Below are positions 53,212-61,743 of a stretch of 64,000 nt of DNA, piece by piece. Source of the DNA: Fibrobacter succinogenes (lineage in GTDB: Bacteria > Fibrobacterota > Fibrobacteria > Fibrobacterales > Fibrobacteraceae); contig CADBHQ010000023.1 of the NCBI GenBank assembly GCA_902794535.1, positions 22,764-86,763 of the forward strand. Direction: 5' to 3'. Both the position numbers and the translations under genes were made by a program. The notes under the pieces were generated by a model. The model had not been told where the DNA came from. It did no database searches and was given only the letters and a program-made list of their open reading frames with translations. Position 1 is the first letter of the stretch, and each line of letters begins with the position of its first letter.

Positions 53212-53949
53212 TTACATGAAGAACCAAGAGGCGTAAACGCCGGCTTTCAGGCCAAAGTCGAGGCGAGAATTTTCGACAGTGACAGAACCAAGAGCGTTGC
53301 TGGCTTCGGTTGAGGCGAAGACGTAGTCGAAGCCGAGTCCAACCTTCCCCGTCAGAATAAAGTTGGGAACGATTTCTGCGTGGACGCCGAACATGAGGTC
53401 AATCAGGAAGTCGCCAGAAGATGCGGTTGTCTTTGTGTTGCTTGCAACATCGGTGGTTTCCGTTTCGCCGTTGCTCACGTAAATGAGGTCAATGCCAGCA
53501 GAGGTCAGCATAAGCGGCATGGGCAAGAAGTAGTCAAAGCCTGCGCCGATTGCAAGTCCGGTGTAGTTGTCTTCTGCATCCACTTCGGAAGAGACTCCGC
53601 CAGCCGTGGTTTCGGTTGTGGTTTCGCCGTGGTGATAAAGGCCGATGATGCCGGTTACCATCATGCTTTCGTTGAGCTTGATCTTAACGTCGATTTGCTT
53701 CAGTTGCATATCGTTAAAATTCGAGGTGAGGCCCATGCCGATACCGAGGAATGCAGAACCGTCAGACTTGGCTTTCTTGGTAGCCTTAGCCGGCTTTGCA
53801 GGAGCTTCGTCTTCTTCGTCATCTGCAGCGGGAGCTTCAACGCGAGCCGGGGCGTCGTCTTCGTATTCATCTTCGTATTCGTCGTCCTGTGCATAGCTGT
53901 AGGAGCACAAGGCGAGTGCCGTCACGGCTGCAAGAAACATTTTTTTCAT
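53212..53949 (-). CDS. Outer-membrane beta-barrel-like protein with acidic/Ala-Lys spacer
   Basis: ATG 53949 has AAGGAG six bases upstream; signal peptide MKKMFLAAVTALALCSYSYA. A low-complexity stretch follows (about 20-70: acidic DDEYEDEYEDD, then APAKPAKATKKAK). The rest alternates hydrophobic and polar residues as in a small beta-barrel (GSAFLGIGMGLTSNFNDMQL, GLAIGAGFDYFLPMPLMLTS, FILTGKVGLGFDYVFA), ending in FGLKAGVYASWFFM with a terminal aromatic residue typical of outer membrane proteins. The acidic spacer could reach toward the cell wall. Function unknown. Confidence 0.75.
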   Translation of the reverse strand: MKKMFLAAVTALALCSYSYAQDDEYEDEYEDDAPARVEAPAADDEEDEAPAKPAKATKKAKSDGSAFLGIGMGLTSNFNDMQLKQIDVKIKLNESMMVTGIIGLYHHGETTTETTAGGVSSEVDAEDNYTGLAIGAGFDYFLPMPLMLTSAGIDLIYVSNGETETTDVASNTKTTASSGDFLIDLMFGVHAEIVPNFILTGKVGLGFDYVFASTEASNALGSVTVENSRLDFGLKAGVYASWFFM

Positions 53950-54035
53950 ATAATACTCCTTAAATGGGTGTTTCAAAAATCCATAAGGAATACTAATAAA
54001 AAATGTCCAAATGTGTTATAACTTTTGCTAAAGTT

Positions 54036-56609
54036 TTACCATTCCATCGCAATTTTCTTGATAAGGAAGCGTCTTGACGCCTCGTCAAGCTTTTTGGGGT
54101 CGAAATTGACGCCCATCAAGGCTGCGTAAATGTTGAACGGGCTGGCGGTGGTGCCCATGTTATTGCACTTGATTTTAAGCACAATGGCGCCGCCTTCAAT
54201 TTGTATTCCCAGGATATGTTCGTTCAAGTTGATTTCCTGGCCGCGGTGGTTGAGTACCACGGGGAGCGTCTTGCTTTCAAACTTTTCCATGATGCCTTCG
54301 GGAATGGATTCAGGCGTAAATGAATAAATCATTGCCGTCGGCATGTGCTTCGATAGCTTTTCCTTGAGCGGTTCTATGTTCACGATTTCCATGCCGCGCG
54401 GGAACGGCCTTGAAAGTTCAGCCATGATTTTCGGCAAGTTTTCCTTGGAAATATCGAGCGGTTGTAACAGGTCCACGCTGATGACTTCGCAATAAGTTTC
54501 AAGACCGAGCGGGAGTGCGCCCATGTTCGAAATGCGGGGCTTCGGGCTGAAGCCTTCGCTGAACTTGATGGGAATACCTGCGCAAAGGAACGTGCGTTCG
54601 AAGAAACTGAGCATGTTCTGGTGCGGCAAGAATCGGCTGAGGCCCGTTTTCTTGAAGGTAATCTTGTAGCTGTGGCAGCTCTTTTGCGTGGGGCGGCGTT
54701 CAGCGACAAGTTTCTTGATTTCTTCGGGCGTGCGGCTCGGAGCCTTGTGGCGTACCGGGTCGTTAGCGAGCTTGATTTCGGCGCCGAAGCCGGGGATGCC
54801 GCACTTCTGGCAATCTCCCCATTTGCAGTTGGGCACGGGGGCGGAATCTTCCTTGAATGCCTTTTCCCATTCGCCGCGCAGGTACTGCTTGCTGGTGCCG
54901 GCGTGAATGAAATCCCACGGGAACACTTCGTCTTTTTCGCGCATGCGGTACACCCAACTGGTGTCATAGCCGCATTCTTCCCAGACTTGCTTCCATTTTT
55001 CGAAGTCAAAACGGTACGAGTCGCTTTCGAAGATAATTCCCTTCTTGTAGGCGGCGTAAATTACGGGGCCGAGCCTGCGGTCACCGCGGCTGTAAATGGC
55101 TTCCAAGAAACTGGTTTCCCAACCGGCCCAGTTCACCTTCACGTTCGGGTGTCTAAAGAAGCGTTCGCGTACGTAGCGGATATGCTTGAGGGCGGTTTCC
55201 TTGTCCATGAACGGGGCCCATTGCAGACCGGTAAAGGACTTCGGGATCAGAATGCCCATGCTCACAGCAATCTGGCATCCGCGCAGGTACTTGCGACCGA
55301 TTTTCACGAGGTTTTCAATCAGGTTGCAGAACGCTTCCATATCCTGCTCGTTTTCGGTCGGGAAACCGATCATTGTGTACAACTTAATCTTGTTGAATCC
55401 GCTGCTGAAGGCGTGTTCGGCGGCGTTGTACATGTCTTGGTCGCTGATGGTCTTGTTGATCATCTTGCGGATACGTTCGGAGCCCGTTTCTGGAGCGAAG
55501 GTTGCGCTGCGACCGCCCTTGAGGGCGGAAATCTTTTGGGCGAGCGTTTCGCCGAAGGCATTCACGCGGATACTCGGAAGGCTTACATCTACCGTGTCAA
55601 AGAACGGGTCATCAATGATGGAATCGGTCAGGCCTTCTACAGGCTTGTAGTCGGCGGTAGAGAGCGAAAGAAGTCCAAGTTCGCGTTCGCCGGTAGCCTT
55701 GATGCCTGCTTTGGCAATGTCCAAAACGTCATCGGGGTCAAGTTCTCGGCAGGGCCTGTACCAAATGCCAGCTTGGCAGAAACGGCAACCTTGGGCGCAA
55801 CCGCGCATGACTTCGACGCTGAATCGGTTATGCACCAACTGCATGTTGGCAATCAGGTTCTTGATGGGGTAGTTCTTCGGGTCCATTACCGGAATGAACT
55901 GCCTGCGTACTCCGTTCGTATTCTGGTAGCTGCCCTTGGCGGGTTCAGCCGGAACGATGTCGCCAAATTCGTTGATGACAGTGGAGCGCAGACTCGGAAC
56001 GTACACGCCGTCGATTTTAGACAAATTCTCTAGAATCTGGGCGCGGGGGAGTTTGGCCTTGCGTCCTTCGCCCACGCAGCGCAGGAACTTGATAATCATG
56101 TCTTCGCCATCACCAATCATGAAGGCGTCGAAAAAGTCTACGACCGGCTCGGGGTTTGCCATGGCAGGGCCGCCTGCCACCAGAATCGGATCTTCTTCAC
56201 GGCGGTCTTTCTGCCACACGGGAATGCGCGCGATGTCAAGCACGTAGGGCACATTCGTAAAGTTGAGCTCCGTCTGGAGCGTCATGCCGACCACTTCGAA
56301 ATCACGCACCGGTGTATAGCTTGCGTAGCTGTACAGCGGAATGTCGTATTTTTCCATTTCTTTTGCCATGTCGTCCCACGGAGCAAAGGAAACTTCGCAC
56401 AGCAAGTCCGGTTCGCGGTTAATGACATGGTACAGAATGCGGATTCCGTTATTGCTCATGCCGATTTCGTACTTGTCGGGGAACACAAATGCCATGCGGC
56501 AAAGCATCTGGCTGTGGTCCTTTACGACACTGTTCGCTTCGCCACCCATATAGCGGGCGGGGGATTCAACTGCAGGTAAGGCTAACGCTATTTTCTCAAG
56601 AATGGTCAT
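54036..56609 (-). CDS. B12-binding-type radical SAM protein fused to DUF2344 (TIGR03960/TIGR03936-like)
   Basis: 857 residues. The N-terminal B12-binding-like region (about 20-200) contains YEIGMSNNGIRILYHVINRE and LVAGGPAMANPEPVVDFFDA. The radical SAM core has the cluster motif CAQGCRFCQAG (CxxxCxxC), then TFAPETGSERIRKMINK and KLYTMIGFPTENEQD. A Cys-rich linker (CKWGDCQKCGIPGFG) joins the C-terminal DUF2344 part (YKITFKKTGLSRFLPHQNML, KFSEGFSPKPRISNMGALPL). The two parts are separate genes in many bacteria. It probably modifies RNA or a cofactor; the substrate is not known to me. A second copy of its first 19 codons lies about 200 bases upstream. Confidence 0.88.
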   Translation of the reverse strand: MTILEKIALALPAVESPARYMGGEANSVVKDHSQMLCRMAFVFPDKYEIGMSNNGIRILYHVINREPDLLCEVSFAPWDDMAKEMEKYDIPLYSYASYTPVRDFEVVGMTLQTELNFTNVPYVLDIARIPVWQKDRREEDPILVAGGPAMANPEPVVDFFDAFMIGDGEDMIIKFLRCVGEGRKAKLPRAQILENLSKIDGVYVPSLRSTVINEFGDIVPAEPAKGSYQNTNGVRRQFIPVMDPKNYPIKNLIANMQLVHNRFSVEVMRGCAQGCRFCQAGIWYRPCRELDPDDVLDIAKAGIKATGERELGLLSLSTADYKPVEGLTDSIIDDPFFDTVDVSLPSIRVNAFGETLAQKISALKGGRSATFAPETGSERIRKMINKTISDQDMYNAAEHAFSSGFNKIKLYTMIGFPTENEQDMEAFCNLIENLVKIGRKYLRGCQIAVSMGILIPKSFTGLQWAPFMDKETALKHIRYVRERFFRHPNVKVNWAGWETSFLEAIYSRGDRRLGPVIYAAYKKGIIFESDSYRFDFEKWKQVWEECGYDTSWVYRMREKDEVFPWDFIHAGTSKQYLRGEWEKAFKEDSAPVPNCKWGDCQKCGIPGFGAEIKLANDPVRHKAPSRTPEEIKKLVAERRPTQKSCHSYKITFKKTGLSRFLPHQNMLSFFERTFLCAGIPIKFSEGFSPKPRISNMGALPLGLETYCEVISVDLLQPLDISKENLPKIMAELSRPFPRGMEIVNIEPLKEKLSKHMPTAMIYSFTPESIPEGIMEKFESKTLPVVLNHRGQEINLNEHILGIQIEGGAIVLKIKCNNMGTTASPFNIYAALMGVNFDPKKLDEASRRFLIKKIAMEW

Positions 56610-56647
56610 AATGAAAAAATTAGAAAAAGAAATCCCCCGGCCGCTAT

Positions 56648-56746
56648 GCCGTGAGCCACAAAGCCCCTTGCATTAAGCAAGGGGTGGTGGCGAGAGTGAG
56701 GCGAAAAAGAAGAATGTTTAACGAAGCAAAATGAGCCGAACGGTCT
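56648..56746 (+). repeat. Structured intergenic repeat element, copy 2
   Basis: Same block order as copy 1 (9469-9560, minus strand): GCCGTGAGCC, CAAA, hairpin CCCCTTGC-ATTAA-GCAAGGGG (56664-56684), GGCGAGAGTGAGGCGA, and GAGCCGAACGGTCT. The hairpin arms share almost no bases with copy 1, yet pair perfectly. It sits between the radical SAM gene start and the duplicated gene start at 56749-56808. No open reading frame of note. Confidence 0.6.
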
Positions 56747-56748
56747 TA

Positions 56749-56808
56749 TTATCGGGCGGGGGATTCGACAGCGGGGAGGGCAAGGGCAATCTTTTCAAGA
56801 ATGGTCAT
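56749..56808 (-). pseudogene. Duplicated 19-codon start of the radical SAM gene
   Basis: Encodes MTILEKIALALPAVESPAR and a stop, the same 19 residues as the real gene start at 56609. The two DNA copies differ at 12 bases, all synonymous, while the first 12 bases and codons 15-18 are identical. It could be the stump of an older allele left after recombination or element insertion. A translated leader peptide is less likely. The rest of 56610-56897 holds the repeat element and no other gene I can support. Confidence 0.7.
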
Positions 56809-56897
56809 ATTTACAAATTTAGCTAAGTTCCTGTTTTTTTGCGTTTATTTATGAGTCGGCTGTCAACAATTTCCCTTTTTAAGCTACATTTAATGAC

Positions 56898-58259
56898 ATG
56901 AGCATGTTTACTTATTTCTTTTGGCTAGTTGCGTTTGTCACAGGTGTCGTCATCGCATTCTTTGTGCCTGAGACGACGGTTCCCATTAGTGGCAAGTTCG
57001 TTTTTATCGGGGCATGGGGCGCTGTTCTTGGCTTGGTGCTCTATAATGTGTGCAAGCGTAAGCTCGACATTGCCGAAGAAGACTTTAATGAAGCGCTTTA
57101 TTCCATCAAGGATTCGAAGTTGACTATGTCGTCCGGGATTTCTGTGAATGAACCCGATCCGATGGCCTCCGCTCCTGAACCCGAAGATATGCCTCTTCCG
57201 TCGGGTGCAATTTCTTCGAAAGAAGCTCTTGCTAAAAAGGTTGATGAAATTTGCGTCAAGTTCCCTCTGGATGCCTGGAAAAAGTATACACGCTGCCTTT
57301 TGAAGGATCGCCCGGTCCCCGAAGTGATCAAGTCCTTGCAAGATTTGCTCCCGCAGTTGTTCCCGAATGCATCTGGAATCCTCTACATGTATGCTGGAAC
57401 CCAGACGGACTTGCACAAGGTGCTTGGCTTTGGCGAAACAGTCTTTAGTGATGATGTGATTCGCCCTGTGGAATGCGCCAGCTTCGATGCCGGAGACATT
57501 GTCATTACGGATTATTCGAATCCGAGCGTGAATGGTGGTTGTACCCATTTGCATCACCACCCGCATGGCATTTCGTTCTGCGCTCCGATTGAAGGGGTTG
57601 AAGAACATTTCGGTATTTTCTCGCTCCAGACCGATGCTTTGCCCGACAACGAAACCATGGACGACTGGCATGCCAAGGTGAGTGCTGTGGCGGCAACGTT
57701 TGGGCTCTATATTGCGACCCAGAACTTGAATGCCCGTTACAAGCAGCATAGCATTCGCGATGGCTTGACTGGATTGTTCAACCGTCGCTACATGGAAGAA
57801 TCCTTGATCCGCGAAGTGTCGGCGGCAACTCGCCATCGTTCGCCGATTGGGCTTGTCATGATTTACCCGGATTCTGTTTCGCATATTCAGGAACAGCGCG
57901 GCCGTCATGCCGTGGAACAGCTTCTGTGGGAACTGGGCCAGCGCCTGCCGGGCTATGTCCGCAACGAAGACATTCCGTGCCGTTACGAAGGCGATGTGTT
58001 CTGCGTGATTCTGCCGGGTGCAGACCTCAAGATTACGCGTGACCGTGCCGAAAGAATCCGCAACGAAATTTCTCAGCTCAAGATTGCCTATGGCGATACG
58101 GTTCTTGAAACCACGCTCAGCATGGGCGTTGCCGTCATGCCGGTGCATGCGGGCGACGCTCGCGGCCTTTTGAAGGCAGCCGGAGAATCGATGCAATTGG
58201 CTGTTCAGTCTGGCGGCAATCGTGTGATTCTGGCCGATGCATTGGGCAAGAAACAGTAA
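56898..58259 (+). CDS. GGDEF-family protein with degenerate active site, GAF-like domain and two N-terminal helices
   Basis: Two membrane helices (about 4-25 and 31-50), a linker, then a GAF-like sensor at about 115-275 (PNASGILYMYAGTQTDLHKV, CTHLHHHPHGISFCAPIEGV with a His-rich cluster). The GGDEF domain begins IRDGLTGLFNRRYMEES. The signature is EGDVF in RYEGDVFCVILPGADL instead of GGDEF, so cyclase activity is doubtful. An RxxD inhibitory site (RNED) sits exactly five residues before it. It may act as a c-di-GMP receptor rather than a synthase (inference). Two terminator hairpins follow the gene. Confidence 0.85.
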   Translation: MSMFTYFFWLVAFVTGVVIAFFVPETTVPISGKFVFIGAWGAVLGLVLYNVCKRKLDIAEEDFNEALYSIKDSKLTMSSGISVNEPDPMASAPEPEDMPLPSGAISSKEALAKKVDEICVKFPLDAWKKYTRCLLKDRPVPEVIKSLQDLLPQLFPNASGILYMYAGTQTDLHKVLGFGETVFSDDVIRPVECASFDAGDIVITDYSNPSVNGGCTHLHHHPHGISFCAPIEGVEEHFGIFSLQTDALPDNETMDDWHAKVSAVAATFGLYIATQNLNARYKQHSIRDGLTGLFNRRYMEESLIREVSAATRHRSPIGLVMIYPDSVSHIQEQRGRHAVEQLLWELGQRLPGYVRNEDIPCRYEGDVFCVILPGADLKITRDRAERIRNEISQLKIAYGDTVLETTLSMGVAVMPVHAGDARGLLKAAGESMQLAVQSGGNRVILADALGKKQ

Positions 58260-58289
58260 TCGAAACCTGAACTTTATTGATTAATTTGT

Positions 58290-58321
58290 ATGCAAGGCGA
58301 GGTGCCTTGCATATTTTTTTT
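58290..58321 (+). terminator. Terminator after GGDEF gene
   Basis: ATGCAAGGC-GAGGT-GCCTTGCAT followed by a run of T. Confidence 0.85.
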
Positions 58322-58366
58322 GTGAACTTAACTTTACAGAATACCGGAGTCGGCTACATAAAAAAA

Positions 58367-58395
58367 CTCAGTTAACTTGCGTTAACTGAGCTTTT
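58367..58395. terminator. Second terminator-like perfect hairpin
   Basis: Arms CTCAGTTAAC and GTTAACTGAG around TTGC, with AAAAAA before and CTTTTT after, so it could work in both directions. It lies in the gap 58260-58559, where I see no gene. Confidence 0.7.
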
Positions 58396-58559
58396 TGGGG
58401 GTTAGGAGGAGAACAAAGAGTTCTTGAGCATTAAGATAGAAATTGGATGGGGATATGGGAGGGCTTTTCGATAGGTGTTGTTGAAAAGCGTTGAGATTTC
58501 TTCAACATTCTCAACAATTCTCATTGGGCATATTTTCTTTTTTTTACTATTTTTAGGCT

Positions 58560-59522
58560 ATGAAAAAGTTTTTAGCTCCCATCGTGCTGCTTGTCCTGGC
58601 ATCCGCTTTGGCTGTTTATCTGTTGACGGATTTCTCTGGTTCAGGAAATTCCTTTGATGCCGAAGCTTATTTGACGGCACGCTCTAAAATTGATTCACTT
58701 GAACTTGAACTCTGGAATGCAAAGGCTGATCCTGACCTTCAGGTAAATATCCGCTTGCAGCTTGACTCTGCATGGGAAGAATTGTCCTCGATGCGTTCTG
58801 CTCCGGTTTCAGCTTCTTCGGAAGGTACCGCTGTTGAAGAAAAGTCTCACGCATCTGATATTGTCAAATGGATCTTTGGTGGCATTCTTGCCATTGCCGT
58901 TTGCGTTGTCGTCTTGATTTTTGTTTTGAGAAAGCGTCAAGAGATTATTACCCGCCGTATGGAAGCTATCAAGGCCGAACGTTTCAAGGAACCGAAGGCT
59001 TCGCTTGATGATGCGACTATTCCGCCGCGCCCGCGCCGCGAAAAGCGCTCCATTATTGCTGACGCCGAGGCGTATGCAGCCAGAAAGCGTGAAACTCTTG
59101 CTCAAGAGGCTGCTGCAAAGCAGGAACCCAAGCCCGAAGAAGAGCCGAAGGTCGCCTTCGAAGATGAAAATGGTGTTCCTGAAAACAAGATCCTGACGAG
59201 TGCTATCGAAAATAAGCCGACTCTCAGGCCCACAGCCAAGGAACGTATCACCTCTGCAATGCAGAATCTGTCTGACGTATTGCGTGCTCCTCGCGGCCTT
59301 TCTCGCGAACGCACGATGAAGTTGCGCGCCCAGAGCCGCAACCTCACAGGCGATCCGAACCTCAAAAGCCCGCTCGAAGTAACGCGCTTCGATCGTGAAT
59401 CCAACGAAAAATTGAAGATTCTCCAGATGTCCCGCCGCGGTTTCCCCGCCTCGGCTATCGCCTCTAGCCTGAAGATTTCTCAGGAAAAGGTTGAAGCGGT
59501 CATCAAGGAAGCCATGGGCTAA
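58560..59522 (+). CDS. Membrane protein with coiled-coil and C-terminal helix-turn-helix-like end
   Basis: 320 residues: an N-terminal signal/anchor (MKKFLAPIVLLVLASALAVYLL), an external about 70-residue helical segment (ARSKIDSLELELWNAKADPD), a second helix at about 100-122 (IVKWIFGGILAIAVCVVVLI) and a long charged cytoplasmic part. The C-terminal about 45 residues (NEKLKILQMSRRGFPASAIA, SSLKISQEKVEAVIKEAM) look like a helix-turn-helix. This could be a membrane-bound DNA-binding or regulatory protein; I do not recognise a family. Its stop overlaps the truA start (TAATG at 59520-59524). Confidence 0.7.
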   Translation: MKKFLAPIVLLVLASALAVYLLTDFSGSGNSFDAEAYLTARSKIDSLELELWNAKADPDLQVNIRLQLDSAWEELSSMRSAPVSASSEGTAVEEKSHASDIVKWIFGGILAIAVCVVVLIFVLRKRQEIITRRMEAIKAERFKEPKASLDDATIPPRPRREKRSIIADAEAYAARKRETLAQEAAAKQEPKPEEEPKVAFEDENGVPENKILTSAIENKPTLRPTAKERITSAMQNLSDVLRAPRGLSRERTMKLRAQSRNLTGDPNLKSPLEVTRFDRESNEKLKILQMSRRGFPASAIASSLKISQEKVEAVIKEAMG

Positions 59523-60274
59523 TGCGTTATCGTTTCCGCTGCGAATATCTGGGCAGCGCCTTTTACGGCTGGCAGGCCCAGAACGAGGGCGGAAAGACCA
59601 AATTCGTTACTGTTCAGTCTGCGCTAGAGCAAGCGTTTAGCGTCGCTCTTCGTACGCCAGTGCGCATTACGGGCTCTGGCCGTACCGATACGGGCGTGCA
59701 TGCCCGCGGACAGTGCGTGCATTTTGATTTCGATGGCGAAATAGATTGCGCAAAAATTGTCCGCTCGATTAATGGGCTTACGCAAAGGCTTATCCGCATT
59801 CGTGACCTCGAACCGTGTGCGCCGGATTTCCATTCTCGATACGACGCCTTGTGCCGGTATTACCAGTATACGATTTTTACCCGCCCGGTTGCTCTTTTGC
59901 GTGACTTCGGCTGGGAGTGCGGTTCCTTGAATCTCGATCTGGATGCCATGGAGCAAGAGGCCAAGTCCTTCTTGGGTCACCATGACTTTATCGATTTCTG
60001 CATTCCTCGAAACGACGGCAAACCGACAGATTGCATTCTTACGGAATTCCGCCTGGAACGCCTGAATGACTGGAGTTGCATGTTCCACATTAAAGGGAAT
60101 CGCTTCTTGCACCGCCAGGTGAGGGCTATGGTCGGAACGTTATTCGATGTCGGTCGCGGCAAGCTTCCGCTTGGGACCGTTCAAACTATTTTTGACAAAA
60201 AATTTAAGGGCGAACGCACGTGGGCGCCGCCCCAAGGGCTTGTACTTCAGAATGTAGAGTATAAGGACTACTAG
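59522..60274 (+). CDS. truA: tRNA pseudouridine(38-40) synthase TruA
   Basis: Isomerises uridines 38-40 in the anticodon arm of many tRNAs. The catalytic Asp56 lies in ITGSGRTDTGVHARGQ, the family signature. SRYDALCRYYQYTIF and GNRFLHRQVRAMVGTLFDVG are also typical; 250 residues is the usual length. It is coupled to the preceding membrane protein gene through TAATG and overlaps the converging pseudopilin gene by four bases. Confidence 0.97.
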   Translation: MRYRFRCEYLGSAFYGWQAQNEGGKTKFVTVQSALEQAFSVALRTPVRITGSGRTDTGVHARGQCVHFDFDGEIDCAKIVRSINGLTQRLIRIRDLEPCAPDFHSRYDALCRYYQYTIFTRPVALLRDFGWECGSLNLDLDAMEQEAKSFLGHHDFIDFCIPRNDGKPTDCILTEFRLERLNDWSCMFHIKGNRFLHRQVRAMVGTLFDVGRGKLPLGTVQTIFDKKFKGERTWAPPQGLVLQNVEYKDY

Positions 60275-60933
60275 TTCTTTTTGGACTGTCCTTTGTTTTC
60301 CTTCTTTTCTTTGGTGTTCCCGTTACCATTTCCGTTATCTTTGTTCTGACCATTGCCGCAATTGGCGTTGCTGGCTCCTTTGCCTTTCCCGTTGCTGCAG
60401 TTGGTTCCACCGCCATCGCCGTCATTGTCATCACTGTCGTTGTTGTCGTCGCTTGTGGCTGCTGCACTGCATTCAGCAACAGCTCCTATAGCCCATGTAA
60501 CTGTTAATGGGAGACAGTCTTCAGACGAAAGGATTTGCTGGTAGTCGACGTGGCTTCCAGTAGGAGTCATTGAAACGGCCCAAACGCTTCCGGCGGGGCA
60601 ATCGTTCAAACCCGTGAGGCTAGCAATCTTGAGCCCGATAACGCTTTCGGTAGATTCCAAACTTATATCGCCGGATATGCAGCCAGAATATTGAAAGTAG
60701 TTGGTTGTGCCGCCACCCGGTGCTGCAAAGCCAATGCTATTCCAACTTCCAATCATGTCCTTGTGGGCAACATGCGCATCCTGCAACTTGATATAGGAGC
60801 CTGCGGCAACTGAAACTTCGCTTGCCTTGGCTTTTGCAATTTGTCCGAAAATTTTCGGAATGCTAACGGCCGACAGTATGCCTAAAATGACAATAACGAC
60901 CAAGACCTCGACTAAAGTAAAGCCGTGCTTCAT
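60271..60933 (-). CDS. Type IV pilin-like/pseudopilin with Asn/Gly/Lys-rich tail
   Basis: A short basic leader MKHG, then FTLVEVLVVIVILGILSAVS with the Glu at mature position 5: a classical prepilin cleavage site (G/F) and N-terminal helix. The head domain (about 30-150) has Cys residues in YSGCISG, LNDCPAG and SSEDCLPL for possible disulphides. The last about 65 residues are low complexity: first acidic (DDNNDSDDNDGDGGG), then Gly/Asn/Lys-rich (NGKGKGASN, NGNGNTKEKKENK). Processing by the prepilin peptidase at 18653-19555 is likely. It may be part of an adhesion pilus or a secretion pseudopilus. Confidence 0.85.
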   Translation of the reverse strand: MKHGFTLVEVLVVIVILGILSAVSIPKIFGQIAKAKASEVSVAAGSYIKLQDAHVAHKDMIGSWNSIGFAAPGGGTTNYFQYSGCISGDISLESTESVIGLKIASLTGLNDCPAGSVWAVSMTPTGSHVDYQQILSSEDCLPLTVTWAIGAVAECSAAATSDDNNDSDDNDGDGGGTNCSNGKGKGASNANCGNGQNKDNGNGNGNTKEKKENKGQSKKN

Positions 60934-61001
60934 TTTTTTGCCCCTCTAAATAAAAATGTTTGTTGCCCTTAAATATAAAAAGGGAATTTAGAATTCCCTT
61001 T

Positions 61002-61730
61002 TTAAACCTTGGTGGCTTCAATCATGTCGCGTACGGCACGGTCGATTCCGATCATGACCGCCTTGCTGACTATGCTGTGGCCGACGATAATTTCGTCGAT
61101 GCCTTCGATGGCGGCGATGGCGCCCACATTGCGGTAGTTGAGCCCGCGGCCGGCCTTAACCTTGAGGCCGTATTTGCGGGCGAGGACTGTCATGTCTTCA
61201 AGTGCCGAAATTTCGCGTTCCACTTCTTCGGTGCTTCCGAGTGTGCAACTGGTGGCGTACTTGCCCGTGTTGAATTCAACGAAATCAGCGCCAATCTTCT
61301 TGGCGGCCTTGACTTGTTCGGTTTCGGCGTCAATGAACACACCGACAGAAATATCGTTGTTTTTGAGCGTCATGACTGGCTTAATCAGGTCGTTGGCCTT
61401 GGCGGCTACGTTCAGGCCGTCTTCGGTCGAAAGTTCCGTGTGAATTTCGGGAACAAGCGTCACGGTGTCGGGCTGGTTGTTGATTGCGGCCTGGAGCATT
61501 TCTTGCGTGGGGCTCATTTCCAAGTTCATCTTGGTGGTCACCGTGCGGCGCAAAAGCTGAACGTCGCGGTCTTGGATATGCTTCTTGTCTTCGCGCAAAT
61601 GTACCGTAATGCTTGCTGCGCCTGCCAGTTCTGCAAGTACTGCCGCTGCAATCGGATCCGGTTCGCAAATTTTGCGGGCTTCGCGGATAGTGGCGATATG
61701 ATCAACGTTAAATCCAAGTTTTACGGTCAT
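61002..61730 (-). CDS. pdxJ: Pyridoxine 5'-phosphate synthase PdxJ
   Basis: Joins 1-deoxyxylulose 5-phosphate with 3-amino-2-oxopropyl phosphate to make pyridoxine 5'-phosphate, the last ring-forming step of vitamin B6 synthesis. Family landmarks: KLGFNVDHIATIREARK at the start, AAVLAELAGAASITVHLRED, RDVQLLRR, TLVPEIHTELSTEDGLNV and VKAGRGLNYRNVG. 242 residues matches the family. AAGGAG lies seven bases before the ATG; the upstream deacetylase-like gene ends 13 bases before it, so the two share an operon. Confidence 0.97.
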   Translation of the reverse strand: MTVKLGFNVDHIATIREARKICEPDPIAAAVLAELAGAASITVHLREDKKHIQDRDVQLLRRTVTTKMNLEMSPTQEMLQAAINNQPDTVTLVPEIHTELSTEDGLNVAAKANDLIKPVMTLKNNDISVGVFIDAETEQVKAAKKIGADFVEFNTGKYATSCTLGSTEEVEREISALEDMTVLARKYGLKVKAGRGLNYRNVGAIAAIEGIDEIIVGHSIVSKAVMIGIDRAVRDMIEATKV

Positions 61731-61743
61731 ACAAGGCTCCTTG

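Noticed and set aside
54621..56033. 470-codon plus-strand frame opposite the radical SAM gene
   Set aside because: Antisense shadow; the opposite strand has full radical SAM motifs.
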